This document shows, piece by piece, positions 29,485 through 38,383 of a stretch of DNA of 45,090 nt. Positions within the stretch are counted from its first letter, which is position 1; every line of letters starts with the position of its first letter. This DNA comes from an uncultured Erysipelotrichaceae bacterium (GTDB taxonomy: Bacteria; Bacillota_I; Bacilli_A; RFN20; CAG-826), in contig CACXKR010000008.1 of assembly GCA_902768335.1 (NCBI GenBank), forward strand, positions 1 through 45,090, in the 5' to 3' direction. The position numbers and the translations under genes are program-made. The notes under the pieces were generated by a model, which saw only the letters and a list, made by a program, of their open reading frames with translations, was not told the origin of the DNA and ran no database searches.

Positions 29485-29490
29485 ATTATA
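29485..29490 (-). promoter_or_regulatory. -10 box of the TPP-riboswitch transcript
   Basis: TATAAT immediately upstream of the aptamer; the -35 region falls inside the 3' end of ung. Confidence 0.6.
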
Positions 29491-29495
29491 TTACT

Positions 29496-30152
29496 TTAAT
29501 TCTGCCAATCAATAGGTTTCACACCCTTAGAAACTAAGTATTCATTACAACGCGAAAATTGTTTTAAGCCAAACCATCCTCCGTGGTTCGCGCCAAGAGG
29601 CGATGGATGAACGCTTTTTAAGATGATATGTTCTGGATTTGCGACGTATTTTGCAAATTTTTGAGCAAAATTCCCCCACATCATAAAGACAATTGGTTGA
29701 TTTAAATTATCCAAATATTCCATTAAATCAATCATGAATAAATCATATTCTTCTCGGTGGTGAGAAAGAGGCTGCCCTTCTCTAACCGAAAGATAAGCGT
29801 TGATTAATAGAACACCTTGTTTAGCAAGATAAGTTAAATCTCCATCATTTCGCATCTTTGTTCCTAAATCTGATTCAATTTCCTTATAAATATTCACTAA
29901 TGATGGTGGAAGCTTAACTCCGCTTGGAACAGAAAATGATAATCCCATGGCTTGCCCAGGTTGATGGTAAGGATCTTGCCCGATAATAACGACCTTAATG
30001 TTTTCAACTTCCGTAAGCTCAAATGCATTGAACATTAACCGCCTTGGAGGATAAATTGTTTGATGAGAATATTCATAATTCAAAAACTCGTGAAGCGACT
30101 TAGAATAGTCTTTTTTAGCTACCTCATCAAAGAATGGTTTCCAGGATTTCAT
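29496..30152 (-). CDS. ung: Uracil-DNA glycosylase
   Basis: 218-aa family 1 UDG, base-excision repair of uracil in DNA. Water-activating loop GQDPYH (58-63), the uracil-binding MWGNFAQ strand and the leucine loop HPSPLGA. Complete. Its ATG lies 7 bases after TATAAT (30165-30160), and no ribosome site is present, so the mRNA is probably leaderless. Divergent from the glycosyltransferase gene at 30211. Confidence 0.96.
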   Translation of the reverse strand: MKSWKPFFDEVAKKDYSKSLHEFLNYEYSHQTIYPPRRLMFNAFELTEVENIKVVIIGQDPYHQPGQAMGLSFSVPSGVKLPPSLVNIYKEIESDLGTKMRNDGDLTYLAKQGVLLINAYLSVREGQPLSHHREEYDLFMIDLMEYLDNLNQPIVFMMWGNFAQKFAKYVANPEHIILKSVHPSPLGANHGGWFGLKQFSRCNEYLVSKGVKPIDWQN

Positions 30153-30183
30153 ATTTACAATTATAACTATTCACTAAAAGGAA
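30153..30183 (-). promoter_or_regulatory. ung promoter, leaderless spacing
   Basis: TTGTTA - 18 bp - TATAAT on the minus strand; seven bases separate the -10 from the ATG. Confidence 0.65.
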
Positions 30184-30191
30184 TAACAATG

Positions 30192-30210
30192 TATAATTGT
30201 TGTAAACTTT
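30192..30210 (+). promoter_or_regulatory. Promoter of the first glycosyltransferase gene
   Basis: TATAAT at 30192-30197 with a possible TTCACT -35 (30170-30175); 13 bases to the ATG at 30211 and no Shine-Dalgarno site, so a leader of only 5-8 bases. Confidence 0.5.
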
Positions 30211-31305
30211 ATGAGCAAAGTTCTAATCGTATTCAATCACCCCGCTCCATACAAGGTTAAGTTATTCAATGAACTTTCTAAATACATTGATTTAACTGTC
30301 ATTTTTGAACGTGATTCAGCAAGTGATCGAAACAAATCTTTTTATAGCGAAAATGAATACAAATTTAAAACCGTAAAGATTAGTGGTCTAAAAATTGGAA
30401 GAGAAAACCGTTTATCAAATGGTGTTCTTAATCACATAAAAAATAACCATTACGATTTAATAATCATGAACGGCTATTCAATGTTCCCTGAAATGAAGGC
30501 TCTGAATTATTTAATAAAGCACAGCATTCCTTACACTCTTTATATCAATGGCGGTATCGCTAAAGAAAAAGAAAATCCAATTAAACGAAATCTTAAAAAG
30601 AAATACATTTCGAACGCTAAATATTATTTTTCGCCTGATGAAAACTCAAATAAATATCTAGAGTTTTATGGAGCAGATAAATCAAAGATTTATACTTACC
30701 CATATTCCACTATATATGCTAACGAAGTCTTACCGTTGTCATATGATCAACAAGCTAAAAGCGAGATGAGGCTTAGTGCTTCTGTTTTAGAAGAAAAAGT
30801 ATTCGTTTCCTGCGGTCAACTGATTAAGAGAAAAAACTATTTCGAATTGATCAAAAGATGGAAAGATTTTGATGCAAAATATGGCCTATATATCATTGGA
30901 GATGGGAAGCAGAAAAACGAACTCCAGAAATATATCGATGATAATAAAATTAAAAACGTTCATCTTCTCGGCTATATGAATCGAAAAGACATGTTCAATT
31001 TCTATCATTTGTCGGATTGTTTTATTTTCCCTTCTGATGAAGATATCTATGGTCACGTCATTAATGAAGCAATGTCACAAGGACTTCCAGTCATTTCAAC
31101 TCCAAATGTCAATGCGTCCAAAAAGTTAATTAAAGATGGTTATAATGGCTACATTATCAAATCTGTAGAAAGCAAGGATTTAGAACAATCAATTCATAAT
31201 GTTTTAGCGTCTAACCTTACAAAAAACGCGATTGAAACAGCCTACCAAAACACAATTGAAAAAATGGTTCAAGCCCATCTAGAAATTTTAAAGAGGATTC
31301 TCTAA
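30211..31305 (+). CDS. Glycosyltransferase, GT4 / GT-B fold
   Basis: 364 aa. N-terminal acceptor domain starting MSKVLIVFNHPAPYKVKLF and a C-terminal nucleotide-sugar domain with VSCGQLIKRKN, GDGKQKNELQK, LLGYMNRKDM and the GT4 E-x7-E type motif in EDIYGHVINEAMSQGLPVIST. It probably transfers a sugar from a nucleotide donor to a lipid-linked glycan at the inner membrane face. Donor and acceptor cannot be read. Followed two bases later by another glycosyltransferase gene. Confidence 0.88.
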   Translation: MSKVLIVFNHPAPYKVKLFNELSKYIDLTVIFERDSASDRNKSFYSENEYKFKTVKISGLKIGRENRLSNGVLNHIKNNHYDLIIMNGYSMFPEMKALNYLIKHSIPYTLYINGGIAKEKENPIKRNLKKKYISNAKYYFSPDENSNKYLEFYGADKSKIYTYPYSTIYANEVLPLSYDQQAKSEMRLSASVLEEKVFVSCGQLIKRKNYFELIKRWKDFDAKYGLYIIGDGKQKNELQKYIDDNKIKNVHLLGYMNRKDMFNFYHLSDCFIFPSDEDIYGHVINEAMSQGLPVISTPNVNASKKLIKDGYNGYIIKSVESKDLEQSIHNVLASNLTKNAIETAYQNTIEKMVQAHLEILKRIL

Positions 31306-31307
31306 TT

Positions 31308-32471
31308 ATGAATATAATTGTTTTCACATCGGCGATGGTTGATTCTGAATTTGCTAAATATCAAGAAGAAGCAAATATTAAACCAAATCCATCAAACCAA
31401 AATTTTTACTCAAAACTTATTAAAGCGTTGTCTTTTAAGAATAATGTTTCAGTGGTTTCGCATAGACCATTTGTAAAAGGAATGTTTGATGATGATGTTT
31501 TAGAAAGAAAACACACAAGTGATGGTCTCGTTAAATACTATTACACAAAATTAGAACTAACGCGCTCTTACAAAATGTTTGATGAAGTTGACGAGATTGC
31601 TTTTTGCGGCGAAAGAGCACTTCAAGATATGAATAGCGATAAATTCATCATCGTCGTTGATGTGCTTAGAGTTAATCTTGTTAAAGGCGCAATCAAATTT
31701 GCTCGAAAATATAATGCTAAAATTGTTGGGGTTTTAACTGATAACCCCGCAAATCTCAGTAATATTAAGCGTTCCTACGTTAAAATGGTTTATCGAAACA
31801 CGGTCAGATTAGATGCTTTTTTTGCTTTATCAAATGGTCTACTAAGAGCCTTCAAAGTTTCGCAAAAGATGAATTATGTTTTCGAAGGCCTCGTCGATGA
31901 AGTCGAACCTATGAAAAAATTACCAATCGGGAATTATTATTTCTTTGGTGGATCTTTGTATGAAAGGTATGGTGTTAAACGTTTGATTCACGCCTTTATC
32001 AATTCTAATATTTCCGAGAAATTAGTTATTGCAGGAAACGGGCCACTTAGAGAATACATTTTCCAAAATACAGAAAAAGACGCAAAAATACTTTATTTAT
32101 CGCAGCTTCCAAAAAATAAGATTTATGGTTTAGAGCAAAATGCAATTGCCAATATCAATCCTCGACCATTCAATCGTAAATTAGATGATGAATCCGTTCC
32201 TTCGAAACTTCTTGAATATTTAGCAAGTGGAGTGCCAACGATATCAACAATTCACTCAAGACTTTTCGATATATTCCAAGAAGAAGTGTTTTGGATTAAA
32301 GACGATTCTACCGAAGGAATGAAGCAAGCTTTAAATGAATTCGCTAAAGAAAATAAAGCAGAATTAAGAAAAAAAGCCACCACAGCTCGAGTTAAAGTTT
32401 ACGAAATTTATGGGGTCAAGAATCAAGGCGAAAGAATGACTCAATTCTTAACTGATGTTTTCAATTCTTGA
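31308..32471 (+). CDS. Glycosyltransferase-like protein, GT4 type
   Basis: 387 aa with a Rossmann-like first half and a C-terminal GT-B donor domain (YFFGGSLYERYGVKRLIHAF, VIAGNGPLREYI, YLSQLPKNKIYGLEQNA, PSKLLEYLASGVPTIST). The long N-terminal half is less typical and has few recognisable motifs, so the acceptor is unknown. An AAAGAGGATT site precedes the ATG, inside the end of the first glycosyltransferase gene: translated from the same mRNA. Its 3' end overlaps the convergent gene by 31 bases. Confidence 0.8.
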   Translation: MNIIVFTSAMVDSEFAKYQEEANIKPNPSNQNFYSKLIKALSFKNNVSVVSHRPFVKGMFDDDVLERKHTSDGLVKYYYTKLELTRSYKMFDEVDEIAFCGERALQDMNSDKFIIVVDVLRVNLVKGAIKFARKYNAKIVGVLTDNPANLSNIKRSYVKMVYRNTVRLDAFFALSNGLLRAFKVSQKMNYVFEGLVDEVEPMKKLPIGNYYFFGGSLYERYGVKRLIHAFINSNISEKLVIAGNGPLREYIFQNTEKDAKILYLSQLPKNKIYGLEQNAIANINPRPFNRKLDDESVPSKLLEYLASGVPTISTIHSRLFDIFQEEVFWIKDDSTEGMKQALNEFAKENKAELRKKATTARVKVYEIYGVKNQGERMTQFLTDVFNS

Positions 32472-33625
32472 TCTAACTCTTTGACTAGCACTTCGCTAGA
32501 TAAATTGTCTTCAAAAAATTTCTTATTATTAAGGCCCATCTGGGCTTTTTCTTTATCTGATTTTGCTAAAAGTTCATCAATTTTCTCGGCGATTTCTTTT
32601 GGATCTTCATCGCTGAAAACTGTTCCGTTAGCTTTGCTAAGCAACTCTTTAGCGTCTCCTTTTATTACTCCAAGAAGTGGACGACCATATTTTAAATATT
32701 GAATAGCTTTATTTGGAATCGTTTTTCCAACTGTTCCACCTTCTTTTAAAGAAACAATCAAAGCATCAGCGTTTTTATAATATGTTTCAGCTTTTTCGAT
32801 TGGTAACGCTCCAGCGTATTCAACATTTGTTATATGTTCGGTTTCAATTTTGCGTTTGATATTGTTGAGTTCGCTTCCCATTCCCATCAAGTAAAGTTTT
32901 GTATCTTCACTTTTCACATATCTCATCGCATCCACTAATTGGGTGGTGAGTTGAATCTTTCCGATATTTCCAGCGTAAACGATGTTGTGTTTGTTTTTAT
33001 AAACAACAGGTTCCAGATTCTTGTTTGAATTTAAAATTGGCTGATAAATCGTTTTAAAGCCTTTGTCTTTAATGTGAAGTTCGTTTTCAAAATAATCTTT
33101 GAACGAAGGTGAAGAGATGATGATTCGATTGCACTCTCTATAAAGAGAAACACTCCATTTGTATAGAAGTTTATATAACAAAGAATTCTTTTTGACCGCT
33201 CCTGTGACAACTGTTGATTCTGGCCACAAATCTTGGCAATAAAGAATACATGGAACTTTATGCTTCTTCGCATATTTAATCGCTGGAGCAATCGAAATGA
33301 CTGGTGATAATGAAATAGTTAAAACTAAATCAAATTCACCAAGTTTATTTACTTTTCTTTTTGCTGTGCGATGAAAAGAAAGATAGTTTCTGATAACTGA
33401 CATTCTTGAAAGTTTTCGAGGATAAACTCTAACGCGGTGAACGTTGATACCATTAATCTTTTCGAATTTTACATGTTTATATTCGGGTATGATCTCATGT
33501 AATCCGTAATTAGGCCTACCTGTTAAAACTGTTACTTCGTGACCAAGTTTAAATAACCCTTCAGCAATATCATTAACTGAAAAACGTTCTGGATAATAAT
33601 GCTGTGAAACAACAAGAATTCGCAT
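32441..33625 (-). CDS. Glycosyltransferase, GT4 (WbuB-like)
   Basis: 394 aa. N-terminal VVSQHYYPERFSVNDIAEGL..GHEVTVLTGRPNYG is characteristic of WbuB/WcaI-like transferases that act in O-antigen, capsule or teichuronic-type synthesis; the C-terminal half has VYAGNIGKIQ, MGMGSELNNIK, ALPIEKAETYYKNADALIVSL. Often these add N-acetylfucosamine-type sugars, but the donor is not determinable here. TATAAT ends 7 bases before the ATG (33625), with ATGACA 16 bp upstream of it. Convergent with the previous gene. Confidence 0.88.
   Translation of the reverse strand: MRILVVSQHYYPERFSVNDIAEGLFKLGHEVTVLTGRPNYGLHEIIPEYKHVKFEKINGINVHRVRVYPRKLSRMSVIRNYLSFHRTAKRKVNKLGEFDLVLTISLSPVISIAPAIKYAKKHKVPCILYCQDLWPESTVVTGAVKKNSLLYKLLYKWSVSLYRECNRIIISSPSFKDYFENELHIKDKGFKTIYQPILNSNKNLEPVVYKNKHNIVYAGNIGKIQLTTQLVDAMRYVKSEDTKLYLMGMGSELNNIKRKIETEHITNVEYAGALPIEKAETYYKNADALIVSLKEGGTVGKTIPNKAIQYLKYGRPLLGVIKGDAKELLSKANGTVFSDEDPKEIAEKIDELLAKSDKEKAQMGLNNKKFFEDNLSSEVLVKELDQELKTSVKN
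32531..32550 (+). terminator. Terminator for the plus-strand glycosyltransferases, embedded in the opposing gene
   Basis: AAGGCCCA - TC - TGGGCTTTT followed by TTCTTT, about 60 bases past the stop at 32471, entirely inside the coding region of the minus-strand glycosyltransferase (codons for QMGLNNKK). Confidence 0.5.
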
Positions 33626-33660
33626 ATTTACTATTATATAGTATTCAAAAAACTTGTCAT
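33626..33660 (-). promoter_or_regulatory. Promoter of the minus-strand glycosyltransferase, leaderless spacing
   Basis: ATGACA (33660-33655), 16 bp, TATAAT (33638-33633), 7 bases, ATG at 33625. No ribosome site. Confidence 0.7.
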
Positions 33661-33724
33661 TTAGAATTATTTTAAACGTTTATATTTTTAAGATTTCGTC
33701 TTTTAAAAAGTCGAAATAAATCCA

Positions 33725-33739
33725 TATAATTATATGCAA
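33725..33739 (+). promoter_or_regulatory. Wzx gene promoter, leaderless spacing
   Basis: TATAAT at 33725-33730; ATG codons follow 3 and 9 bases later. The second (33740) fits a transcription start at the initiation codon. No Shine-Dalgarno sequence. Confidence 0.55.
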
Positions 33740-35224
33740 ATGAAGAATGAAGTTCGTTCCAATACGTTAATAAATATCATTAGAACTGTGACGATGATGG
33801 TTTTATCATTTGTCACCTTCCCAGTAGTCTGCCGTCTTTTAGGCGATAAGATGATGGGATTATATGCTTGGGCAACAGCGTTTGTTTATTACTTTTTAAT
33901 CCTCGCTAGAATATCGATTCCAAATATCGCAGTTAGAGAATGCGTCAAGGTTAGAAACGATCCTGATAAGTTAAACGCAAAGGTTCAAGAATTTTTCATC
34001 ATTCAAGCGGTCACTACTCTTCTATCGTTTGGTTTACTATGTGCGATCGTTTTCTCGATTCAGATTCCTGATTTCACCAGCCAATTAAATAGATCGCTTA
34101 TCTTTATTCTTTCGCTTAATTTCTTAACCGGTGTTCTTTCCTTTGAATGGGTCTACACCGCTTTAGAAAAACATACTTATATGGCAATCCGCTCCATCAT
34201 CATTGCCGCGATTGTCGACATTTTAATATTCGCTTTCGTTAAATATGATGACGATGTTGTCTTATATGCTTTCTTTTCAATCCTCACTACTGTCTTAGTG
34301 GTTATCTCAAACTTAATTTATCTCCCGAGATTAGTGAAATTTAAAAGAGGTGTTAAATATAACTTTAGACAATATTTCCCGGCCTTAGGAATTTTATTCC
34401 TCATCTCTGTCGTAGTTGCAATATATGATAAGACCGATACCTTTATTCTCGGCTTCCTTGATCCATCTAAAGCAAGCGTTGGTTCTTATTCGGTTGCAAT
34501 GAAAGCTGTTGAAATTGTCATTGGAATAATGACCGCTTTATCAACTGTTTTTATGCCAAGAGCAAATTACTACCATCAACGTGGCGATGAAAGACAATTT
34601 AAAAATCTTAATCGTTACGCCACAAACGTTTGTTTATTAATCGTTATTCCTGCTATCGCATTGATGATTGCTTTGGCGACCCCTATTACAAAAGTAATTG
34701 CCGGTGAGGAAGGTTATGCATACGCAAATATCGTCCTTATCTCTTTAGCGAGTTTAATGTTAACCTTCTCAATTTCAAATATTATCTACACTCAAATATT
34801 ACTTCCTTTAAAAAAGGAGAAACTTTATTTAATTGCTGTTGCAGGTGCTGCAGCACTTAACGCTGGTTTATCAATCTTATTTGGTATGGTTGTCTTTAAA
34901 AATAATCCTGCTTTTGGTGTGGCGTTAGGCACCGCTATTACTGATCTATTATTAGTGACCACGTTATTTGCTTTATCTTGGAATAATAGCAAGCATATTC
35001 TTCTTAATATTAATAATTTAAAGATATTGGTTTTAGGACTCATCATTGGAGTCGCTGCTTATTTTATTTCGCCAGCTTTAGTGAACGCTTTAAGTAGCAA
35101 TATGACACTTGAAGTTGCTTATATTTTAGATATCGTTATTGTGTTCTTTGGATCTGCTGCCATATATATAGCCGGTTTAATATTCACAAAAGAAAAACTA
35201 ACAATGACTATCTTAAAAAGATAA
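33740..35224 (+). CDS. Polysaccharide flippase, Wzx / PST family
   Basis: 494 aa with about 12-14 membrane spans and the N-terminal pattern of Wzx proteins (NTLINIIRTVTMMVLSFVTFPVVCRLLG....YAWATAFVYYFLILARISIPNIAVRE). A middle segment YDKTDTFILGFLDPSKASVGSYSVAMK also fits. It should flip undecaprenyl-linked repeat units to the outer face for a Wzy-type polymerase. I chose the second in-frame ATG because of promoter spacing; the first at 33734 remains possible and adds only two residues. Ends at a strong terminator shared with the convergent lipoprotein gene. Confidence 0.9.
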   Translation: MKNEVRSNTLINIIRTVTMMVLSFVTFPVVCRLLGDKMMGLYAWATAFVYYFLILARISIPNIAVRECVKVRNDPDKLNAKVQEFFIIQAVTTLLSFGLLCAIVFSIQIPDFTSQLNRSLIFILSLNFLTGVLSFEWVYTALEKHTYMAIRSIIIAAIVDILIFAFVKYDDDVVLYAFFSILTTVLVVISNLIYLPRLVKFKRGVKYNFRQYFPALGILFLISVVVAIYDKTDTFILGFLDPSKASVGSYSVAMKAVEIVIGIMTALSTVFMPRANYYHQRGDERQFKNLNRYATNVCLLIVIPAIALMIALATPITKVIAGEEGYAYANIVLISLASLMLTFSISNIIYTQILLPLKKEKLYLIAVAGAAALNAGLSILFGMVVFKNNPAFGVALGTAITDLLLVTTLFALSWNNSKHILLNINNLKILVLGLIIGVAAYFISPALVNALSSNMTLEVAYILDIVIVFFGSAAIYIAGLIFTKEKLTMTILKR

Positions 35225-35225
35225 A

Positions 35226-35244
35226 GAGCACGATTAATGTGCTC
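35226..35244 (+). terminator. Small hairpin behind wzx
   Basis: GAGCAC - 7 nt - GTGCTC immediately after the stop codon; no T-run, so probably a stabilising 3' hairpin ahead of the main terminator. Confidence 0.4.
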
Positions 35245-35254
35245 GTTACAATAA

Positions 35255-35284
35255 AAAACCAACCATGTTGTCACGGTTGGTTTT
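35255..35284. terminator. Bidirectional rho-independent terminator
   Basis: AAAACCAACC - 10 nt - GGTTGGTTTT between the convergent flippase and Ig-domain lipoprotein genes, with A and T runs suited to both strands. Confidence 0.85.
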
Positions 35285-35307
35285 AATTTAGTTATTTATG
35301 CTGCGAC

Positions 35308-38220
35308 TTATTCGTATCTAAACACTTCAAGAAGTGAGCCGATTGTAGATGTTGATGCATAACAAGAGAATATAGGAGTTCCATTATTTGGATTATATCT
35401 CATGTAATTTCTATTGGATGATCCATCTGCAACAATGGTCATAACACCATTGGCATATGTGAAGACCCAAACACCATTTGCGCTATCTTTTGAGTTCTTG
35501 GCTTTTAATTGGTTGCCAGAAGAACTGGCCGCATATAAATATTGTGTTCCGCTCTTGATGTAGAACTTGCCTGCAGTACCGGCTGATTCTAATTCAAATT
35601 CGCCAGCTTCACCAAGTGCGGTGACAAGATTATCGGAAACAGTAATGCTAGTTGCCTTACAGTTATTTCCGTCGGAATACAATTTCATGCCATAATCTTT
35701 TGCTTCATTAGCAATAACAATCTTATCGCCAGCAGCTAAAGTGGATGGGTCTGTAACCAATTTATATCCTTGTTGTACTGGAGCATGAACAACGATTGCA
35801 CATGAAGCCGAAAATCCGCCATCAGTGGTTGTAATAGTAACGGTTGTGTTACCTCCAGAGCGTGCGGTCACAGAATTTGTACCAGTTACTTCAACAATAG
35901 TTGGGTCGGCAGAAACGACAGTGTATGTTTTATCGCTTGCGTCATTTGGAGAAACAGTGACCGTTAATTCTAAAACATCGTCAATATCCATTTCAGCTTG
36001 TTCTGGAGCAACAGTAACGCCAGTAACGTGAACGATTGATTCAACGACGTTAACAGTACATTCGTCACTTAAACCAGAAATGGTATCGGTAACGATAACG
36101 TGGAATTGATCATCGTTTCCACTAACGGTTAAGACGCCGTTAGAGATAGTTGATTCAACTGATTCTTTGATTTGGAATGATAAATCTTTTTCCGCAGCAG
36201 AAGGAGCAAATGTAACTCTTTCGTTCAAATCAATTACGTCTCCACCTTCAAAATCATAGGAATCTGAAGTAAAGCTTAAAGAGGTAAGGATTAATGGATT
36301 AACAGTGATTGACTTTTCAGTAGAAACTGTGGTGCCGGTAGCTGTTGCTGTAACAACAACTGTACCAGCGGCCGTACCTGTTAAAACATTGGCAGCTAAT
36401 GAGGCGTATTCACTACCAGATTTAATTGCCCAAGTGACGGCTTGAGAAGCACCTTCAGGTTGAACGGTAGCAGTAAGATTCAATGTGCTACCAACAGTAA
36501 CTGAATCACCTGATGTAATGGTGACGCCTGTTGGATCAGCAGTAACTTCTTCGATTAAAGAAGTTCCCGAGAAACCTAATTGTTTTGTACCATTGTTAAC
36601 TGATGTAACAATATTTGTTAAATTAAAGACTTTTCCAGCAGTTGCAGTATTTAATAATCCTGCTTTTATTGCATCGTATCCATATTTATCAAATTTTACA
36701 GTGATATCATCTGTTCCGATTGTAAATACTGCAAGAGAGGCTTTGCTACTTGTCCAATCGTTGTCCTTACTCTTAAAGACGGCATTGGCTGCGTTAGCTA
36801 AAACGTTAGCGTCGCCAATTGATGACATTGATGAAACGGTAATCGGAGTTGGAACAACACCATCTCCGTTAAGAGTTGCGGATTCAATTGTCTTGGTCTC
36901 TGGAAGTCCGTTATACGTATAAACGGTAGCAACTACGTCGACAATTTTACCAACGGCAATTCCGGAAACTTCCTTATTATAAATAAGCATGCCGTGACCA
37001 TCTTCTTGAATGTAGAATGACTTGCCTTGGATAGCAGTAACGACACCGCTAAATGCGAATTTTGCAGTTTCGCTGCCACCGGCAGCAACGGCTGCGGCAT
37101 AAACATCAGCTATGGATGTTTGAGCAGCGTGGACCGTCACAGGAACATCAACACCATTATGTGATGTAACACCTTCGATTCTAACGATGGCTGATCCAGC
37201 TGTTTCAGCAACAACTTTGTGGTTGCTATCAATAGAAACGACTCCTTCGCCTTCTTTAATAGACCAAGAGACTGATTCTTGATAATCGCTTGGTGAGATT
37301 GTGAGGCCAATTTCGGCTGGTTCATCACCAACAGTTAAGTCGAGAGAAGTTGGATTTGGAGTAATTGATTCAATTAATTTTTGAGATGGTGCAGTAATTG
37401 TAACAGTCTTTGTGGTTGTTACATTTGTGCCTGTTGCAGTTGCTCTAACAACAACCGAACCTGCAGCTGTACCAGTTAAAACATTACCATCTAAAGTAGC
37501 GCCGCTACCTGAATCGATTGACCAGGTGACGTTTTGAGAAGCACCAGATGGAGTAACTGTGGCGGTTAATTCTAATTGACCACCAACAACAAGGCTATCA
37601 CCTGAGGTGATTGTGATTCCGGTTGGAGCAACATCACTTATCGAAAGTGCTTGACAGCCTTTATCTAATTCATATGTTGATCCACTTGTTGTACTATAAA
37701 TTTTACCAGTACCAGTAGCAACGACGATTTTTCCTTTAAGGGCATCGGCGGCTGGTTGAGCAGGTTCAAAACCTTGTGGTAAAGTACAAGCATATAATTC
37801 GAATTCATCAGTACCATTCGGGTCTGTAATCCAAATGTTAATGTTGTTATGTGTGGTGTTCCAAGCTTGGTTATTTTTAACAACACCAGTGACGAACATC
37901 TTTTGTTTGGTTGGGTTTTCCTTGTCCAAAAGAGCACGTCCTTCGGCAACTGTTAATGGATCATCAGCTGTTCCATAATCATAGCCAGGAGTTGGTGTGC
38001 TCGTACTTGATGTACCACTGGATGTTCCACCAGATGAGCCACCCGATGTGCCTCCTGATGTTCCTGAAGAACCACCAGAGGTTGTGCCTCCACCGCTAGT
38101 GCTTGTTTGAGCCGTTGTTGTGGAAGATGATTTTTTCTTCTTATTAGTAGGAGTCCTACTAAAACAACCAGTTAGGACAAGCGCCATAAGTGGAGCTAAT
38201 ACTAAGAGTTTTTTCTTCAT
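35308..38220 (-). CDS. Large surface lipoprotein with bacterial Ig-like (BIG2) domains and OB-like modules
   Basis: 970 aa. Lipobox LTGC (Cys 19); 31-78 is a Ser/Thr/Gly-only linker, probably a cell-wall-spanning spacer; 80-195 an OB-like module (YGTADDPLTVAEGRALL..FVTGVV); BIG2-like repeats at about 200-276, 283-364, 563-641 and 732-813, each with the TVTP-x-GAS-x-VTWS or similar core; a second OB-like module at 368-556 (FAFSGVVTAIQGKSFYIQEDGHGMLIYN); a unique C-terminal domain 818-970 (YKLVTDPSTLAAGDKIVIANE). The first and third Ig repeats are close copies. Likely an adhesin or carbohydrate-binding protein on the cell surface; no catalytic motif seen. AGGAAAGGA precedes the ATG. Confidence 0.85.
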   Translation of the reverse strand: MKKKLLVLAPLMALVLTGCFSRTPTNKKKKSSSTTTAQTSTSGGGTTSGGSSGTSGGTSGGSSGGTSSGTSSTSTPTPGYDYGTADDPLTVAEGRALLDKENPTKQKMFVTGVVKNNQAWNTTHNNINIWITDPNGTDEFELYACTLPQGFEPAQPAADALKGKIVVATGTGKIYSTTSGSTYELDKGCQALSISDVAPTGITITSGDSLVVGGQLELTATVTPSGASQNVTWSIDSGSGATLDGNVLTGTAAGSVVVRATATGTNVTTTKTVTITAPSQKLIESITPNPTSLDLTVGDEPAEIGLTISPSDYQESVSWSIKEGEGVVSIDSNHKVVAETAGSAIVRIEGVTSHNGVDVPVTVHAAQTSIADVYAAAVAAGGSETAKFAFSGVVTAIQGKSFYIQEDGHGMLIYNKEVSGIAVGKIVDVVATVYTYNGLPETKTIESATLNGDGVVPTPITVSSMSSIGDANVLANAANAVFKSKDNDWTSSKASLAVFTIGTDDITVKFDKYGYDAIKAGLLNTATAGKVFNLTNIVTSVNNGTKQLGFSGTSLIEEVTADPTGVTITSGDSVTVGSTLNLTATVQPEGASQAVTWAIKSGSEYASLAANVLTGTAAGTVVVTATATGTTVSTEKSITVNPLILTSLSFTSDSYDFEGGDVIDLNERVTFAPSAAEKDLSFQIKESVESTISNGVLTVSGNDDQFHVIVTDTISGLSDECTVNVVESIVHVTGVTVAPEQAEMDIDDVLELTVTVSPNDASDKTYTVVSADPTIVEVTGTNSVTARSGGNTTVTITTTDGGFSASCAIVVHAPVQQGYKLVTDPSTLAAGDKIVIANEAKDYGMKLYSDGNNCKATSITVSDNLVTALGEAGEFELESAGTAGKFYIKSGTQYLYAASSSGNQLKAKNSKDSANGVWVFTYANGVMTIVADGSSNRNYMRYNPNNGTPIFSCYASTSTIGSLLEVFRYE

Positions 38221-38341
38221 AGTTTTTTCCTTTCCTAGATATCAAGCATAAAAGAAAAGACCCATCTAAAACATATTAGAGTGACACTAATAGGTTTTTA
38301 AATGGGACAAGTTCAATAATCATGCTTGCATGCTTATTATA
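38221..38341 (-). promoter_or_regulatory. Promoter and structured leader of the Ig-domain lipoprotein gene
   Basis: TATAAT (38341-38336) gives a leader of about 109 bases. It contains a long imperfect stem: arms 38306-38286 and 38281-38261 (about 18 pairs with one bulge and one mismatch), followed by T-rich sequence TCTTTTCTTTT. It could be a transcription attenuator of the lipoprotein gene, or the displaced terminator of the upstream 114-aa gene. The ribosome site AGGAAAGGA lies at the leader end. Confidence 0.5.
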
Positions 38342-38383
38342 TTACAACTTTTTTAAGATAACAATTAATTATAAATTAAATGT

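Noticed and set aside
35226-35244. GAGCAC/GTGCTC hairpin as the main terminator of wzx
   Set aside because: No T-run follows; the stem at 35255-35284 is the proper terminator.
37911-38099. Open frame opposite the Ser/Thr/Gly linker of the large lipoprotein, rich in His, Met and Leu
   Set aside because: Its composition simply reflects the antisense of the TCC/GGT-type linker codons.
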